Assembly: GCF_000688235.1 (NCBI RefSeq)
Contig: NZ_JHYO01000024.1
Location: 1-61,866, forward strand
Direction: 5' to 3'
From: Terasakiella pusilla DSM 6293
GTDB lineage: Bacteria > Pseudomonadota > Alphaproteobacteria > Rhodospirillales > Terasakiellaceae
Length of the DNA: 61,866 nt
The notes below the pieces were generated by a model. It saw nothing but the letters and a program-made list of their open reading frames with translations. It had not been told where the DNA came from and searched no databases. Positions 1 through 9,203 of the stretch are shown piece after piece. Each line of letters begins with the position of its first letter. The stretch's first letter is position 1. The position numbers were made by a program, and so were the translations under genes.

Positions 1-1
1 T

Positions 2-214
2 TACAAACGGCGCAAGGAAACTGTGGAACGCAGTTTTGCTGATGCCAAACAACTACATGGGCACCGCTATGCCCGTCTGAGAGGCCTGACTAAAGTGAAA
101 GAGCAATGCTTGATGGCAGCCACCGCCCAAAACATCAAGAAAATCGCCCTCATCTTAGCCCGTCTCAGGTTTTTATGGCGATATTTACCCACTGGAACGC
201 CCACATATGCCTGA
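2..214 (+). CDS. IS1182-family DDE transposase, C-terminal fragment
   Basis: Seventy C-terminal residues are visible, entering in frame from outside the window (first codon Tyr at 2-4). The stretch [18 protein letters not shown] followed by HRYARLRGL is characteristic of the C-terminal part of the IS1182/IS5-type DDE catalytic domain. The Glu of ETVERSF is the expected last catalytic acid. The tail ([14 protein letters not shown]) is a usual basic hydrophobic end. It is truncated only by the window edge and shows no frameshift, so the element may be intact in the genome. Confidence 0.85.
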   Translation, partial: YKRRKETVERSFADAKQLHGHRYARLRGLTKVKEQCLMAATAQNIKKIALILARLRFLWRYLPTGTPTYA

Positions 215-286
215 AAATGAAGCAGTGGAGCAACCTGCTTAAAGAAATGTCCAACAGAACAAAAAAACACAACCTTATAGAAAATA

Positions 287-316
287 ACAAACCCCGCCAA
301 AATTGACGGGGTTTGT
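287..316 (+). repeat. 30-nt palindrome near IS right end
   Basis: The 14-nt arms pair fully apart from one G-T wobble, around a 2-nt loop (outer arms ACAAACCCCG and CGGGGTTTGT). It begins 10 nt from the IS tip. The left end of the other copy has a palindrome of the same length at the same offset but with a different GC core, so structure rather than sequence is kept. It may block outside transcription or be part of a transposase recognition structure. Confidence 0.75.
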
Positions 317-326
317 CAGAGATCTG

Positions 327-358
327 AAACGGCCCAGCATGTGCGGGCCGTTTTTTTT
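327..358 (-). terminator. Intrinsic terminator after lolD, T-tract interrupted by the IS
   Basis: The stem AAACGGCCC / GGGCCGTTT (327-335 and 345-353) directly follows the lolD stop. On the minus strand an 8-A tract precedes the stem, but only three T follow before the IS tip starts at 326, so the original T-tract appears to have been cut. On the plus strand the hairpin is followed by eight T and should stop transcription leaving the IS. Confidence 0.75.
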
Positions 359-1037
359 ATTGTTCCACCAAATGGCCGTTTTCCAGCCGAATGATGCGAT
401 CCATTCGCGCGGCAAGTGTTGGGTTGTGTGTTGCAATTAGGGCTGCAAGTCCTTCCTTGCGAACTTCATTTAACAGCAGGCTAAAGACATGATCCGAAGT
501 GGTGGGGTCAAGGTTGCCTGTTGGCTCATCCGCGAGCAACAGCTTTGGCTTGTTGGCGAGGGCACGGGCAATCGCAACACGCTGCTGTTCTCCGCCTGAG
601 AGCTCCGCCGGACGGTGTGAGCCTCGCTTGGCAAGGGAGACGGCTTCTAGCAATTCCTGTGCACGCAAGATGGCCTCTTTTTTGGATTTGCCGGTGATCA
701 TTTGCGGGATGACAATATTTTCAATCGCTGAAAATTCCGGCAACAGATGGTGGTACTGATAGACAAAGCCCATATGATGCCGACGTAAAGCGGTTTTCGC
801 ATCGTCTTTTAAAGCACTTGCATTATTCCCATCCAGATAGATCTCCCCACTGTCGGGCTTTTCAAGTAAGCCTGCCGTTTGCAGCAAGGTGGATTTCCCC
901 GCCCCGCTGGGGCCAACAAGGGCGACGATCTCGCCCGGATTGATCCGGAGGTCTGCTTCCTTGAGGATATGAAGTTCCTCTGCCCCTTGCTTGAAACTGC
1001 GTGTCAGGGATTTGAGTTCAAGAACAGGATTACTCAT
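357..1037 (-). CDS. lolD: Lipoprotein-releasing ABC transporter ATP-binding protein LolD
   Basis: This is the cytoplasmic ATPase that powers release of outer-membrane lipoproteins from the inner membrane to LolA. In the 226-residue protein I see Walker [10 protein letters not shown] (42-50), Q-loop ([11 protein letters not shown]), signature LSGGE (146-150), Walker B LLLADEP (167-173) and the switch His in ATHNP. The start is the ATG at 1037, which overlaps the lolC stop by 8 nt and gives the standard LolD N-terminus. A longer in-frame extension upstream lies inside lolC and is not family-like. Translational coupling to lolC is likely. Confidence 0.95.
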   Translation of the reverse strand: MSNPVLELKSLTRSFKQGAEELHILKEADLRINPGEIVALVGPSGAGKSTLLQTAGLLEKPDSGEIYLDGNNASALKDDAKTALRRHHMGFVYQYHHLLPEFSAIENIVIPQMITGKSKKEAILRAQELLEAVSLAKRGSHRPAELSGGEQQRVAIARALANKPKLLLADEPTGNLDPTTSDHVFSLLLNEVRKEGLAALIATHNPTLAARMDRIIRLENGHLVEQ

Positions 1038-2274
1038 AGCGCAGAGCCTCCACAGGGTCGAGGCGGGCGGCACGCCATGAGGGATAGAGTGTGGCGAGGA
1101 AAGACAAGCCAAGGCCCATCCCGACCACAAGGCCGACTTCGCCGTAATCAACAATCGCAGGCAGCTTGGACAGGAAATAGATTTCCGCAGCGAAAAGATC
1201 ATTCCCGCTTAGTTTTTCAATCCAGCGACGAATGGTTTCGATATTTTCCGCAAAGGCGAGACCTAGGATGAAGCCGCCAAATGTGCCAAAGACACCCACC
1301 GAGGCGCCGGAGATAAAGAAAATCCGCATGATGCTGCCCCGGCTTGCGCCCATGGTGCGCAGGATCGCGATATCTTTGCCTTTGTCTTTTACCAGCATAA
1401 TCAGACCAGAAATGATATTGAAAGCTGCAACGATAATGATCAGCGTTAAGATCATGAACATGACGTTGCGTTCCACTTGCAAGGCGTTAAAGAAGCTTGC
1501 ATTCGTGCGCTTCCAGTCCACCGGATTGAGGCCATAACGACCCATCGTGTATTGGATATTGGCGGTTACTTCATCGGCTTCTTCCGCTGACGGGGTCATG
1601 ACTTCAAGGTAGTTGACGCCATTGACGCGGAAATAGTTTTGCGCTGCTGTTAAAGGCATGAAAACGAATGAAGAGTCGTACTCGTACATCCCCACGTCAA
1701 ACGTGGCGGCGATGGTATAGGCTCGCATACGTGGCACGGTACCAAAGGCGGTTACATTGCCTTTGGGGGAAATAAGGGTGATTTTGTCACCCACCCATAA
1801 GCCGAGCTTATTTGCAAGGCGGGACCCGATAATAATTCCCTCGCCTTGTTCAAACAGTTTAAAAGAACCTGCCTGAATGCTGTCATTCAACAATGTACGT
1901 TTTTGAAAATCTTCGGGTGAGAGGCCGCGCACCATGGCACCACTGGAGGCACCGTTGCCGGTCGCCATCACCTGACCTTCAATCATCGGGGTGACAGTTT
2001 TGACACCGTCAATTTTGGCCAACTGTTCGGCAAGTGTCGGGTAGTCGGTAATCTCGCGTTGTTGTCCATAGACATTGATATGTCCGTTGATGCCAAGAAT
2101 ACGGCTTAACAGTTCCTCGCGGAAACCGTTCATAACGGACATAACGATGATGAGGGTTGCAACCCCAAGGGCTATACCCAAAAGGGAAAACCACGCAATG
2201 ACTGATACAAATCCTTCGCGACGACGCGCCCGCAAATAGCGGGCGGCCATCATCCATTCAAATGCTTTGAACAC
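1030..2274 (-). CDS. lolC: Lipoprotein-releasing ABC transporter permease, LolC/LolE (LolF-type)
   Basis: This 414-residue permease works with LolD to extract lipoproteins from the inner membrane. It has an N-terminal membrane helix (about 23-48), a large periplasmic MacB-like domain (about 50-270) and three C-terminal helices (about 275-300, 318-345, 378-402), the FtsX/LolCE architecture. Only one permease gene is present here, unlike the lolC+lolE pair of enterobacteria. It may therefore act as a homodimer (LolF type), an inference from the neighbourhood. It lies 17 nt after proS and overlaps lolD. Confidence 0.92.
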   Translation of the reverse strand: MFKAFEWMMAARYLRARRREGFVSVIAWFSLLGIALGVATLIIVMSVMNGFREELLSRILGINGHINVYGQQREITDYPTLAEQLAKIDGVKTVTPMIEGQVMATGNGASSGAMVRGLSPEDFQKRTLLNDSIQAGSFKLFEQGEGIIIGSRLANKLGLWVGDKITLISPKGNVTAFGTVPRMRAYTIAATFDVGMYEYDSSFVFMPLTAAQNYFRVNGVNYLEVMTPSAEEADEVTANIQYTMGRYGLNPVDWKRTNASFFNALQVERNVMFMILTLIIIVAAFNIISGLIMLVKDKGKDIAILRTMGASRGSIMRIFFISGASVGVFGTFGGFILGLAFAENIETIRRWIEKLSGNDLFAAEIYFLSKLPAIVDYGEVGLVVGMGLGLSFLATLYPSWRAARLDPVEALRYE

Positions 2275-2291
2275 TGGTTTTCCCTGTTCGG

Positions 2292-3602
2292 TTAGCTTAA
2301 TTTAGCGATAAGCTGGTCGAGAGCGATTTCTTCTTTCTCGCCAGTTGCGCGGTTCTTAACTTCCGCAACGCCATTTTTCAAACCACGTGGGCCGATCACA
2401 ACCTGCCAAGGCAGACCGATCAGGTCCATGTTGTTGAATTTGGCACCTGCACGTTCTTGTGTGTCGTCATAAAGTGTATCGATCCCAGCGGCGTTCAGTT
2501 CTGCATACAGCTTTTCACACGCGTCGTTACAGTCGTCATCGCTGGCTTTCAGGTTAATCAGGCCGACTTTGTAAGGGGCAACAGTTTCCGGCCAGATGAT
2601 ACCGTTTTCATCATGGCTGGCTTCGATGATGGCACCAATCAGGCGGGAAACACCGATCCCGTAAGACCCCATCTGAAGGTCAATTTCTTGCCCTTCCTGT
2701 GTGGTCACTGTTGCGCCCATTGGCTTGGAATATTTGGTGCCGAAATGGAAGATGTGACCCACTTCGATGCCACGTGCGTGCAACAGCTTGTCCCCCAGTT
2801 CCGCTTCCGCAGACTCTTCGTGTTTTTCGTCTGTGGCAGCGTAAAGGGACGTCCATTTATCAACGATGGGCTGCAAGTCGCCTTCATAGTCCACATCGTC
2901 ACCCGGAATATCAAATTCCAACACATCTTTATGAACAAAGACGCCGGACTCACCCGTTTCTGCCAGTACCAAAAATTCGTGGGACAGATCACCACCGATC
3001 GGGCCGGTGTCGGCACGCATCGGGATACCTTTTAGGCCCAAACGGTCGAAGGTACGCAGGTACGCCACAAACATTTTGTTGTAGGCTTGTTTGGAAGACT
3101 CGTAGTCCAGATCGAAGGAATAGGCATCTTTCATCAGGAATTCACGACCACGCATGATGCCGAAACGGGGTCGGACTTCATCGCGGAACTTCCACTGGAT
3201 ATGGTAAAGCATTTTTGGCATGTCTTTGTAGGACTGACATTCCATCTTTACGATCTCGGTGATTTGTTCTTCGTTGGTCGGCCCGTAGAGCATGTCGCGA
3301 CCGTGGCGGTCTTGGATACGCAGCATTTCTTTGCCGTAATCGTCGTAACGGCCGGATTGCTGCCAGAGTTCCGCTGGCTGAATGGTTGGCATCAGGACTT
3401 CCTGACAGCCTGCGCGATCCTGCTCTTCACGAACGATCTTTTCGATATTGCGCAAAACCCGCAAGCCCAGGGGCAGCCAGGAATAGATGCCGGCAGAAGA
3501 TTGACGGATCATACCGGCGCGCAGCATCAGACGGTGAGAAACGATCTGTGCTTCGGACGGGTTTTCTTTAAGTGTCGGTAAGAAATATTTTGAAAGGCGC
3601 AT
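2292..3602 (-). CDS. proS: Prolyl-tRNA synthetase, short class II form
   Basis: It charges tRNA-Pro with proline in the cytoplasm. The 436-residue length matches the alphaproteobacterial ProS that lacks the roughly 180-residue INS editing domain found in E. coli-type enzymes (about 570 residues). Visible motifs are class II motif 1 around [13 protein letters not shown], motif 2 [20 protein letters not shown], motif 3 around [13 protein letters not shown], and a C-terminal anticodon-binding domain. The missing INS domain implies that Ala-tRNA-Pro must be edited by a free-standing protein elsewhere. It is the first gene of the proS-lolC-lolD group. Confidence 0.96.
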   Translation of the reverse strand: MRLSKYFLPTLKENPSEAQIVSHRLMLRAGMIRQSSAGIYSWLPLGLRVLRNIEKIVREEQDRAGCQEVLMPTIQPAELWQQSGRYDDYGKEMLRIQDRHGRDMLYGPTNEEQITEIVKMECQSYKDMPKMLYHIQWKFRDEVRPRFGIMRGREFLMKDAYSFDLDYESSKQAYNKMFVAYLRTFDRLGLKGIPMRADTGPIGGDLSHEFLVLAETGESGVFVHKDVLEFDIPGDDVDYEGDLQPIVDKWTSLYAATDEKHEESAEAELGDKLLHARGIEVGHIFHFGTKYSKPMGATVTTQEGQEIDLQMGSYGIGVSRLIGAIIEASHDENGIIWPETVAPYKVGLINLKASDDDCNDACEKLYAELNAAGIDTLYDDTQERAGAKFNNMDLIGLPWQVVIGPRGLKNGVAEVKNRATGEKEEIALDQLIAKLS

Positions 3603-3675
3603 AATACTACTCGGATCATTGAAAATGTTGACCCGACTTTAGATAAACAGGCGCATAAACGCAATCAAATCGTTG

Positions 3676-4080
3676 TTATTTTTCTGTATATTGTGCGCGG
3701 CAGGCTTCTAAGATGGCGTCATTTTCTGTTTGGGCGAGTTTTTGTCCATTCCAATAAACATTTTGCCCCTTAACCTTAACCTGTCCAAGATCGGCTTTGC
3801 CATAAACACCCGTGCCGAGATTATATCTTTCCGCAAGGTCTACCCCCAGATCAAAGGTAATTTCTTTGGGGAGCGTGATTTGATTGCCGCCATTGAGGTC
3901 TGCGGGGACAAGTTTATTGCCGCGTGAGTCTGTATCGGGCACATACTCCGCACCGTTGATATCGTGAATACGGATCAATTTGCGACATTCTTTTTCCGTG
4001 ATTGTAACAGCATTTTCAATGTCGTCGGCATAGCTTGCAGGGACGAATAAAAAGCTGAGGAGGAGAAGTCTTATCACCAT
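3676..4080 (-). CDS. Secreted protein of unknown function
   Basis: I do not know its function. The 134-residue product has a clear Sec signal peptide (hydrophobic LLLLSFLFV, predicted cut after SYA at about residue 18). The mature part is about 116 residues with only two Cys, one near each end (ECRK and EACRAQ), which could form a disulfide. The middle carries an acidic strand-rich region (PKEITFDLGVDLAERYNLG). Proteins of this general look occur in Rhodospirillales genomes (recollection, unverified). It is transcribed divergently from the small gene at 4176. Confidence 0.7.
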   Translation of the reverse strand: MVIRLLLLSFLFVPASYADDIENAVTITEKECRKLIRIHDINGAEYVPDTDSRGNKLVPADLNGGNQITLPKEITFDLGVDLAERYNLGTGVYGKADLGQVKVKGQNVYWNGQKLAQTENDAILEACRAQYTEK

Positions 4081-4175
4081 GGCGACACCTGAACCCGTGT
4101 TCGATTGGTTGCTAAAAAGATGTACAATCTTCTGAGAGTATATACAATATAGTCAATAAAGAAAGGGAGGACGCA

Positions 4176-4415
4176 ATGACAAAATTGCTTGTATCTAAAG
4201 ACAATCCAAACGGCCACACCCTTGAAGATGTGTTTCGCATGATCCGTGGGGATATCCTTGCGCGGGTCAATGAAATGCATTCTGACCCACGTCCGGAAGT
4301 TCAGCAGGTTATTGCAAATAACATGTATATCCTCGGACTGATGGAACAAATCATTTCCCATGCGGAGGCCTCTTCGGAGGTTATGAAGCGGATTTATGGG
4401 AAAACGCAGGGTTAA
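4176..4415 (+). CDS. Small helical protein of unknown function (79 aa)
   Basis: This short cytosolic protein has no signal peptide or membrane segment and is predicted almost entirely helical (TLEDVFRMIRGDILARVNEM ... LGLMEQIISHAEASSEVMKR). The ATG follows a strong ribosome binding site (AAAGGGAGG, 4159-4168). An AT-rich stretch with a possible -10 (TATACAATATAG) lies just upstream. It ends convergently with the LysR gene: both stops share the tetranucleotide TTAA at 4412-4415. No family recognised; the good ribosome binding site and protein-like composition support a real gene. Confidence 0.65.
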   Translation: MTKLLVSKDNPNGHTLEDVFRMIRGDILARVNEMHSDPRPEVQQVIANNMYILGLMEQIISHAEASSEVMKRIYGKTQG

Positions 4416-5320
4416 GTTTCGACAAAATAGTCGGGGTGGTCGTGCTTCCATTTAAATAATAAGTCGTTGAAACCGCGTATCTTCTCGGATGTATGGCGTT
4501 GCTTGGCATACAGCAGATGCACCCGATGGCGCGGGCAGGACCAGTTGGGTAAAATGTGAACCAAATGCCCTTCCCTTATCAGGGGCGCAACCTGTTGAAA
4601 AGGTAAGTTGGCGATCCCTAGCCCCTGGCAGGCCAGCTCCATTTGTGGAGCATAGTCTGCTGCTGATATCTGTCCACCCATGGCGATTTCGATCGTTTCT
4701 CCGGTTTGGGCCGATTGTAAAAACCAATTGTTCCAACTTGGCTGATGGTTGCTAAGAATAGCTGAATGAGAAAATAAATCTCGCGGTTGAGTGAGCATTC
4801 GTCCTGCAAGATAGTCTGTGGATGCCACCAAAATATTGCGTGTGGTACCAAATGAACGGGCGATGACATTGTCCGGTAAGTGATCAACAGCGCGCAAGGC
4901 AATATCATAGGTGCCAAATTCGATATCACTTTCTTCCGCCCCGAATTTGAGGGAGATCTCGACATTGGGGAAGGCTTTCGCAAATTCAGGGATAACATCC
5001 CGGCAGATGGTGCGTCCAAGCTCATGGGGGGCGGTGAACTTTAAACTGCCACTTCTTTCTTGCGTCAAATCTTTGATCTCGCGGGTGGCGTTTAGGCTCA
5101 GCCTTTCGATCTCAGCTGCTTTATCAAAGAGCCTTTGCCCCGCTTCTGTGAGAGTGACTTTACGTGTCGTTCGGTGAAACAGGCGCGTGTTTAAACTTGC
5201 CTCCAACGCTTGGACATGGCGTGAAATCATTCCCTTGGAAACCAGCAGAGCGTCAGCAGCCGCAGAAAAGCCGCCCAGTTGTGCGACTTTATAGAATGTT
5301 TGGAGGTGCGTTAAATTCAT
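4412..5320 (-). CDS. LysR-family transcriptional regulator
   Basis: A DNA-binding regulator of 302 residues. The N-terminal winged helix-turn-helix (about 1-60: FYKVAQLGGFSAAADAL followed by VSKGMISRHVQALEASL) is classic LysR. The rest is a periplasmic-binding-protein-like effector domain (about 90-295). It has the length and divergent orientation usual for this family and most likely controls the adjacent SDR gene at 5430, as well as itself. The effector cannot be told from sequence. Confidence 0.93.
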   Translation of the reverse strand: MNLTHLQTFYKVAQLGGFSAAADALLVSKGMISRHVQALEASLNTRLFHRTTRKVTLTEAGQRLFDKAAEIERLSLNATREIKDLTQERSGSLKFTAPHELGRTICRDVIPEFAKAFPNVEISLKFGAEESDIEFGTYDIALRAVDHLPDNVIARSFGTTRNILVASTDYLAGRMLTQPRDLFSHSAILSNHQPSWNNWFLQSAQTGETIEIAMGGQISAADYAPQMELACQGLGIANLPFQQVAPLIREGHLVHILPNWSCPRHRVHLLYAKQRHTSEKIRGFNDLLFKWKHDHPDYFVET

Positions 5321-5339
5321 AATTAAATCTATTTTGTAA

Positions 5340-5359
5340 ACAGTGAAGCTATATACTGT
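5340..5359. promoter_or_regulatory. Candidate LysR operator dyad
   Basis: ACAGT-N10-ACTGT (arms 5340-5344 and 5355-5359) sits 20 nt upstream of the lysR start, in the 109-nt region between lysR and the divergent SDR. Interrupted short dyads of this kind are typical LysR-type recognition sites. This is inference from symmetry and position only. Confidence 0.4.
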
Positions 5360-5429
5360 GTCTTATCATTCGTTTTAAATCCATTAATGTAACTTTCATA
5401 CAAGAAATTCATCCAAATGGAGATATGAA

Positions 5430-6038
5430 ATGAAAATTGCGATTTTTGGTGCACCGGGAACAATCGGTCAGCATGTGGTCAAGGCGCTGCAAGCGGATCA
5501 TGAGGTGATTAGCATTGGACAAACGCGTGGTGACTTTCAGGTGGATCTGACCGACATTCAGTCCATCCGCGAGATATTCGACAAAATTGGCCACGTCGAT
5601 GCGGTTATCAATACAGCGGGCGCGGCGTCATTCAATAACTTTATGGATATGACGCAAGAGGAATGGCAGGTCGGTATTAACAGCAAAATGATGGGACAGA
5701 TAAATTTAACCCGTGTTGCTGCGGATTACCTGACAGACAACGGCAGTATCACTCTGACGACGGGCATTCTGTCTGACATTCCGATCAAATTTGGGGTGAG
5801 TGCATCGACAACAAATGGAGCCGTTGAAAAATTTGTGATGGCTGTGGCGACGGAATTGCCACGCGGATTGCGGATCAATGTGGTTAGCCCCACGGTTTTG
5901 ACAGAGTCCCTACCCGACTACGGTCCCTATTTCCCCGGTTTTAATGCGATCGATGGCCAAGACGTTGCGCCTTATTATGTGCGCTCCGTCCTTGGGGTGG
6001 AAACAGGTAAAGTCTTGAAATGTTTTGCGGGAACCTAA
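5430..6038 (+). CDS. Short-chain dehydrogenase-like protein lacking the YxxxK motif
   Basis: A 202-residue Rossmann-fold protein. It keeps the nucleotide-binding glycine motif GAPGTIG (7-13) and the structural NTAG (61-64). Where classical SDR enzymes have catalytic Tyr-x3-Lys, it reads FGVSASTTNGAVEKF (121-135), with neither residue in place. This matches a short-SDR subgroup that I recall, with LPRGLRINVVSPTVL following. It may be an NAD(P)-binding sensor or an enzyme with altered chemistry. It is divergent from the LysR regulator that probably controls it, with ribosome binding site GGAGAT before the ATG. Confidence 0.85.
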   Translation: MKIAIFGAPGTIGQHVVKALQADHEVISIGQTRGDFQVDLTDIQSIREIFDKIGHVDAVINTAGAASFNNFMDMTQEEWQVGINSKMMGQINLTRVAADYLTDNGSITLTTGILSDIPIKFGVSASTTNGAVEKFVMAVATELPRGLRINVVSPTVLTESLPDYGPYFPGFNAIDGQDVAPYYVRSVLGVETGKVLKCFAGT

Positions 6039-6041
6039 AAC

Positions 6042-6275
6042 TTATCGGTTGATGCTGATAAACCCACCCGCATAAGCCCCGTAAAAGATGGCGAGAACGG
6101 CTGCAGCAGCCATGGCAGCTTGGGTGACAAGACAGCCCATACAGGGGAGAGAGTTTTCTGCTTGTTCGCTTTTCATATACTTTTGGTCGGCACGCATCTT
6201 TAGCCTGAAATAGAACAGCCACCAAAGGGCGATAAACGCAGCGAGCAGGATGCCTTCTGTTTGACCAAATGTCAT
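6042..6275 (-). CDS. Small two-helix membrane protein with CxxC
   Basis: The function is unknown. The 77-residue product has two probable transmembrane helices (about 8-24 and 53-75) joined by a charged loop ending in PCMGC (Cys45, Cys48). The paired cysteines near the membrane could bind metal or form a redox pair. It lies between the SDR (3 nt away, convergent) and the terminator that ends the nuo-mce transcript. Alphaproteobacteria often have a small membrane protein between mce and proS (DUF1467), but I cannot match this one to it. Confidence 0.6.
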   Translation of the reverse strand: MTFGQTEGILLAAFIALWWLFYFRLKMRADQKYMKSEQAENSLPCMGCLVTQAAMAAAAVLAIFYGAYAGGFISINR

Positions 6276-6295
6276 GTGTGTCTCGTCTGATAGGG

Positions 6296-6326
6296 AAAAG
6301 AAAGAGCCCCTGTTTACACAGGGGCT
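6296..6326 (-). terminator. Intrinsic terminator after mce
   Basis: The perfect 9-bp stem AGCCCCTGT / ACAGGGGCT with loop TTAC (6305-6326) is followed on the minus strand by a T-rich run (CTTTCTTTT). It lies just past the mce stop and probably ends the long nuo-birA-coaX-rnj-mce transcript. Confidence 0.8.
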
Positions 6327-6338
6327 TGATCTGTTGGA

Positions 6339-6743
6339 TTAGGCTTGTTCCAGCTCAACCAAAGCCCCGTTAAAGTCTTTGGGGTGGAGGAAAAGGACGG
6401 GATTGCCATGGGCACCGATCTTTGGTTCACCAGACCCCAAAACGCGCGCGCCTTCAGCTTGCAGCTTGTCACGTGCAGCGATGATATCGTCCACTTCGTA
6501 ACAGATGTGATGAATACCACCAGCCGGGTTTTTATCAAGGAAGCCTTGGATCGGTGAATTTTCACCAAGCGGGTGCAGCAGTTCAACCTTGGTGTTTGGC
6601 AGTTCAACAAACACAACGGTCACGCCGTGGTCCGGCTCGTCCTGTGGCGGATTGACTTTGGCCCCCAATGTTTGGGAATAGGTTTTGGAAGCAGCTTCCA
6701 AATCTGGCACGGCAATGGCGATATGGTTTAAACGTCCGATCAT
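6339..6743 (-). CDS. mce: Methylmalonyl-CoA epimerase
   Basis: It interconverts (2R)- and (2S)-methylmalonyl-CoA in the propionyl-CoA to succinyl-CoA route. The 134-residue protein belongs to the glyoxalase/VOC fold: N-terminal LNHIAIAVPDL with the first metal His, HHICYEVDDI with the second, and the C-terminal VELEQ with the metal Glu. The length is standard. It lies 10 nt downstream of rnj in the usual alphaproteobacterial order. Confidence 0.93.
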   Translation of the reverse strand: MIGRLNHIAIAVPDLEAASKTYSQTLGAKVNPPQDEPDHGVTVVFVELPNTKVELLHPLGENSPIQGFLDKNPAGGIHHICYEVDDIIAARDKLQAEGARVLGSGEPKIGAHGNPVLFLHPKDFNGALVELEQA

Positions 6744-6753
6744 TTAGTGACTC

Positions 6754-8421
6754 CTATATGCGGATCAAATGGATATGAGTAATGGCACGTTTGCCAAAGT
6801 TAGTGCGAAACCATCGTCTGACGTTCAAGCGCAGACTTTCTTCTAGGACGTCATCGTCTTTGCGATCACGTTTGGGCAATTTTTCAACTGTATCATAGAT
6901 AATCTCAAACAGCTGATCCCACAAGTCGTCATCAGCCTCCGGATCAAGCAACCCTTCTGTGGTGACAATCGGGTCTGACAAGATCATCCCGTCTTTATCA
7001 ACAACGACAGAGGCCACACAAGACCCGTTAAACAAGGCTCGTTTGCGGGTCTGGACCACCTCGGATGTGAGGGGAACAGCGCGTTTCCCTTCCCAAGCAA
7101 GGCGACCTGTCGGGACGTCATCAATGATACAGGGGGAATCTTTATCGAGTTTGATCACATTGCCATTTTCAATGACGAATGTTTTCTCCACACCACATTC
7201 TTCCGCCAAGGCGGCGTGGGCTTGCAGGTGGCGAAACTCCCCATGGACCGGAATGGCAATATCGGGGTGGACGCGGCGGAAAAGTTCGCGCAATTCGTCC
7301 TGCGCCGGATGACCGGAAACGTGGACGAAATGATCATGAGACGTAATAATCTTACAGCCCTTGCGCGCCAGTTCGTTCTGCACACGGAAGATGGAACGCT
7401 CGTTCCCCGGAATGGTACGGGACGAAAAGATAACCGTGTCGCCATCTCCAAGGCTGATGTTTTTGTGGTTGCCACTGGCAATACGCGCGAGCGCTGCGCG
7501 GGGTTCCCCTTGGGAGCCGGTGCAGATGATCAAAAGTTCGTCATCAGGAATTTGAGGGGCCTGCGATTCTTCCAGAAAATCAGGGGTGTCCAGCATGTAG
7601 CCATTGGCATGTGCGGCATCCATCATTTTAGCAAAGGATCGTCCTGCGACCACGATTTGACGGCCATTTTCTTTCGCCGCAACTGCGATGGTGTGCAGAC
7701 GCGCAAGGTTGGACGCAAAACAGGTGACACAGATTTTGCCTGTCGGATGCTGTGCGATCAGGTCGGACAGGCTGGATTCAAGGTCTTCTTCCGATCCGGT
7801 TTTACCAGTGGTGAATACGTTTGTAGAATCACAGACAAGGGCAAGAACCCCTTCTTTACCAATGGCCGTAAGTCGGTCCACATCGGTTGTACGTCCAATG
7901 ACGGGGCCGTCATCCAGTTTCCAGTCGCCTGTATGGATAACAGTACCTTGGTCCGTGCGAATGGCAAGGGCATTGGGTTCCAGAATAGAATGGGTAAAGG
8001 TAACAAATTCGATGTCAAACGGGCCGAGATTAAAACGTCCGCCGATGGGAATTTCGCGCACGATATCGGTTAAATGACCAAAACCTGCCTCTTTAAGCTT
8101 GCCGCGTGCCAGCGTAGCGGTGAAAGGTGTTGCATAAATCGGGCATTGCACACGGTCCCACATATAAGCTAAGGCGCCGATGTGATCTTCGTGGGCGTGG
8201 GTCAAGACCATGCCGAGCAGTTTGTCACGGCGTTGTTCAATGAAAGTCGGGTCCGGCAAAATCACATCAATGCCGGGGGTGGTGTCATCACCAAAGGTAA
8301 TGCCATAATCTACGATGATCCATTCCTCTTCCTCCGGCTTGCCATAGCCATAAAGGTTAAGGTTCATACCGATTTCACCGGTACCACCGAGGGGAAGGAA
8401 AAGGAATTCTTGTTTACTCAT
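6754..8421 (-). CDS. rnj: Ribonuclease J
   Basis: A metallo-beta-lactamase/beta-CASP RNase of 555 residues with 5'-3' exo- and endonuclease activity in RNA maturation and decay. The metal motif HAHEDH is at 75-80. HTGDWKLD, the beta-CASP region ([23 protein letters not shown]) and SGHPAQDEL with VHGEFRHL follow as in the family. The ATG overlaps the coaX stop by 4 nt, indicating translational coupling. Confidence 0.95.
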   Translation of the reverse strand: MSKQEFLFLPLGGTGEIGMNLNLYGYGKPEEEEWIIVDYGITFGDDTTPGIDVILPDPTFIEQRRDKLLGMVLTHAHEDHIGALAYMWDRVQCPIYATPFTATLARGKLKEAGFGHLTDIVREIPIGGRFNLGPFDIEFVTFTHSILEPNALAIRTDQGTVIHTGDWKLDDGPVIGRTTDVDRLTAIGKEGVLALVCDSTNVFTTGKTGSEEDLESSLSDLIAQHPTGKICVTCFASNLARLHTIAVAAKENGRQIVVAGRSFAKMMDAAHANGYMLDTPDFLEESQAPQIPDDELLIICTGSQGEPRAALARIASGNHKNISLGDGDTVIFSSRTIPGNERSIFRVQNELARKGCKIITSHDHFVHVSGHPAQDELRELFRRVHPDIAIPVHGEFRHLQAHAALAEECGVEKTFVIENGNVIKLDKDSPCIIDDVPTGRLAWEGKRAVPLTSEVVQTRKRALFNGSCVASVVVDKDGMILSDPIVTTEGLLDPEADDDLWDQLFEIIYDTVEKLPKRDRKDDDVLEESLRLNVRRWFRTNFGKRAITHIHLIRI

Positions 8422-9194
8422 ACGTTTTTGTTTCTTTTATAAATTGCCAAAAGGCCACGCAACGTCAGTTCCGTGTCACTGTGTTGGATAACATCTGTTG
8501 ATTTGGCAAACAAGGATGACAGGCCGCCAGTCGCGATAACCGTCATTTCTGCGCCAAATTCTTCTTTCATACGTTGGGTCAGACCTTCGATCATGCCAAT
8601 GTATCCCCAGAAGATACCAGATTGCATGGCCGTTGTCGTGCCTTTGCCGATGGCTTTTTCCGGGCGACCGATGGCAACGCGGGGTAATTTTGCCGCAGCC
8701 ATATGCAATGCTTCCAAGGAGAGGTTGATCCCCGGCGCAATGGCCCCGCCGCAATAGTTGCCGTTTTCATCAACCACGTCAAATGTTGTTGCCGTTCCAA
8801 AATCGATAACGATCAGCGGTCCCCGGTACATTTCATGGGCAGCGATGGCATTGACCAGACGGTCAGCCCCCACCTCTTCTGGTCGGTCCAAAAAGACCTC
8901 GATACCTAGACTGACCGTTTTATCGCCAACGATCAGTGGCTCGACCTTAAAATACTTGCGACAGAGCGTTTGCAGGCTAAACAGCATGGCAGGCACAACG
9001 GTTGCGATGATCGCATTATCAATGTCTTTTGCCTTAAGTCCCTCAAAGCTCATGAGCTGGGAGAGCCAGACGGCAAATTCATCCGCTGTTCGGTTTGCAT
9101 TGGTTGAACTTCGCCATTCCCCCAACACGGTGCCATCATTGTCAAAGACGGCAAAGACTGTGTTGGTGTTGCCTGAATCGATTGCTAAAAGCAT
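8418..9194 (-). CDS. coaX: Type III pantothenate kinase
   Basis: It catalyses the first step of coenzyme A synthesis, ATP-dependent phosphorylation of pantothenate. The 258-residue protein has the ASKHA-fold phosphate motif DSGNTNT (6-12) and [15 protein letters not shown] with the catalytic Asp region. It also has [15 protein letters not shown] (second phosphate motif) and [15 protein letters not shown]. The type III form is insensitive to CoA feedback (family knowledge). It sits between birA and rnj. Confidence 0.95.
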   Translation of the reverse strand: MLLAIDSGNTNTVFAVFDNDGTVLGEWRSSTNANRTADEFAVWLSQLMSFEGLKAKDIDNAIIATVVPAMLFSLQTLCRKYFKVEPLIVGDKTVSLGIEVFLDRPEEVGADRLVNAIAAHEMYRGPLIVIDFGTATTFDVVDENGNYCGGAIAPGINLSLEALHMAAAKLPRVAIGRPEKAIGKGTTTAMQSGIFWGYIGMIEGLTQRMKEEFGAEMTVIATGGLSSLFAKSTDVIQHSDTELTLRGLLAIYKRNKNV

Positions 9195-9203
9195 GTCGTT
9201 TCC

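Larger units (their letters stand above)
1..326 (+). mobile_element. IS1182-like insertion sequence, right (3') end, cut by window edge
   Basis: This is the 3' part of an insertion sequence: the last 70 codons of its transposase, about 70 nt of non-coding sequence, a 30-nt palindrome and the outer tip. The tip at 312-326 reads inward as CAGATCTCTGACAAA. It matches the left tip of the other copy (61578-61592, CAGATTGCTGACAAA) at 13 of 15 positions, which defines the terminal inverted repeat. The next base, 327, is the first base of the lolD terminator hairpin. Family assignment rests on the transposase C-terminus. Confidence 0.85.

Noticed and set aside
7216-8073. A 285-codon plus-strand open frame opposite rnj
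   Set aside because: Shadow of a well-supported gene; no ribosome binding site or family motif.
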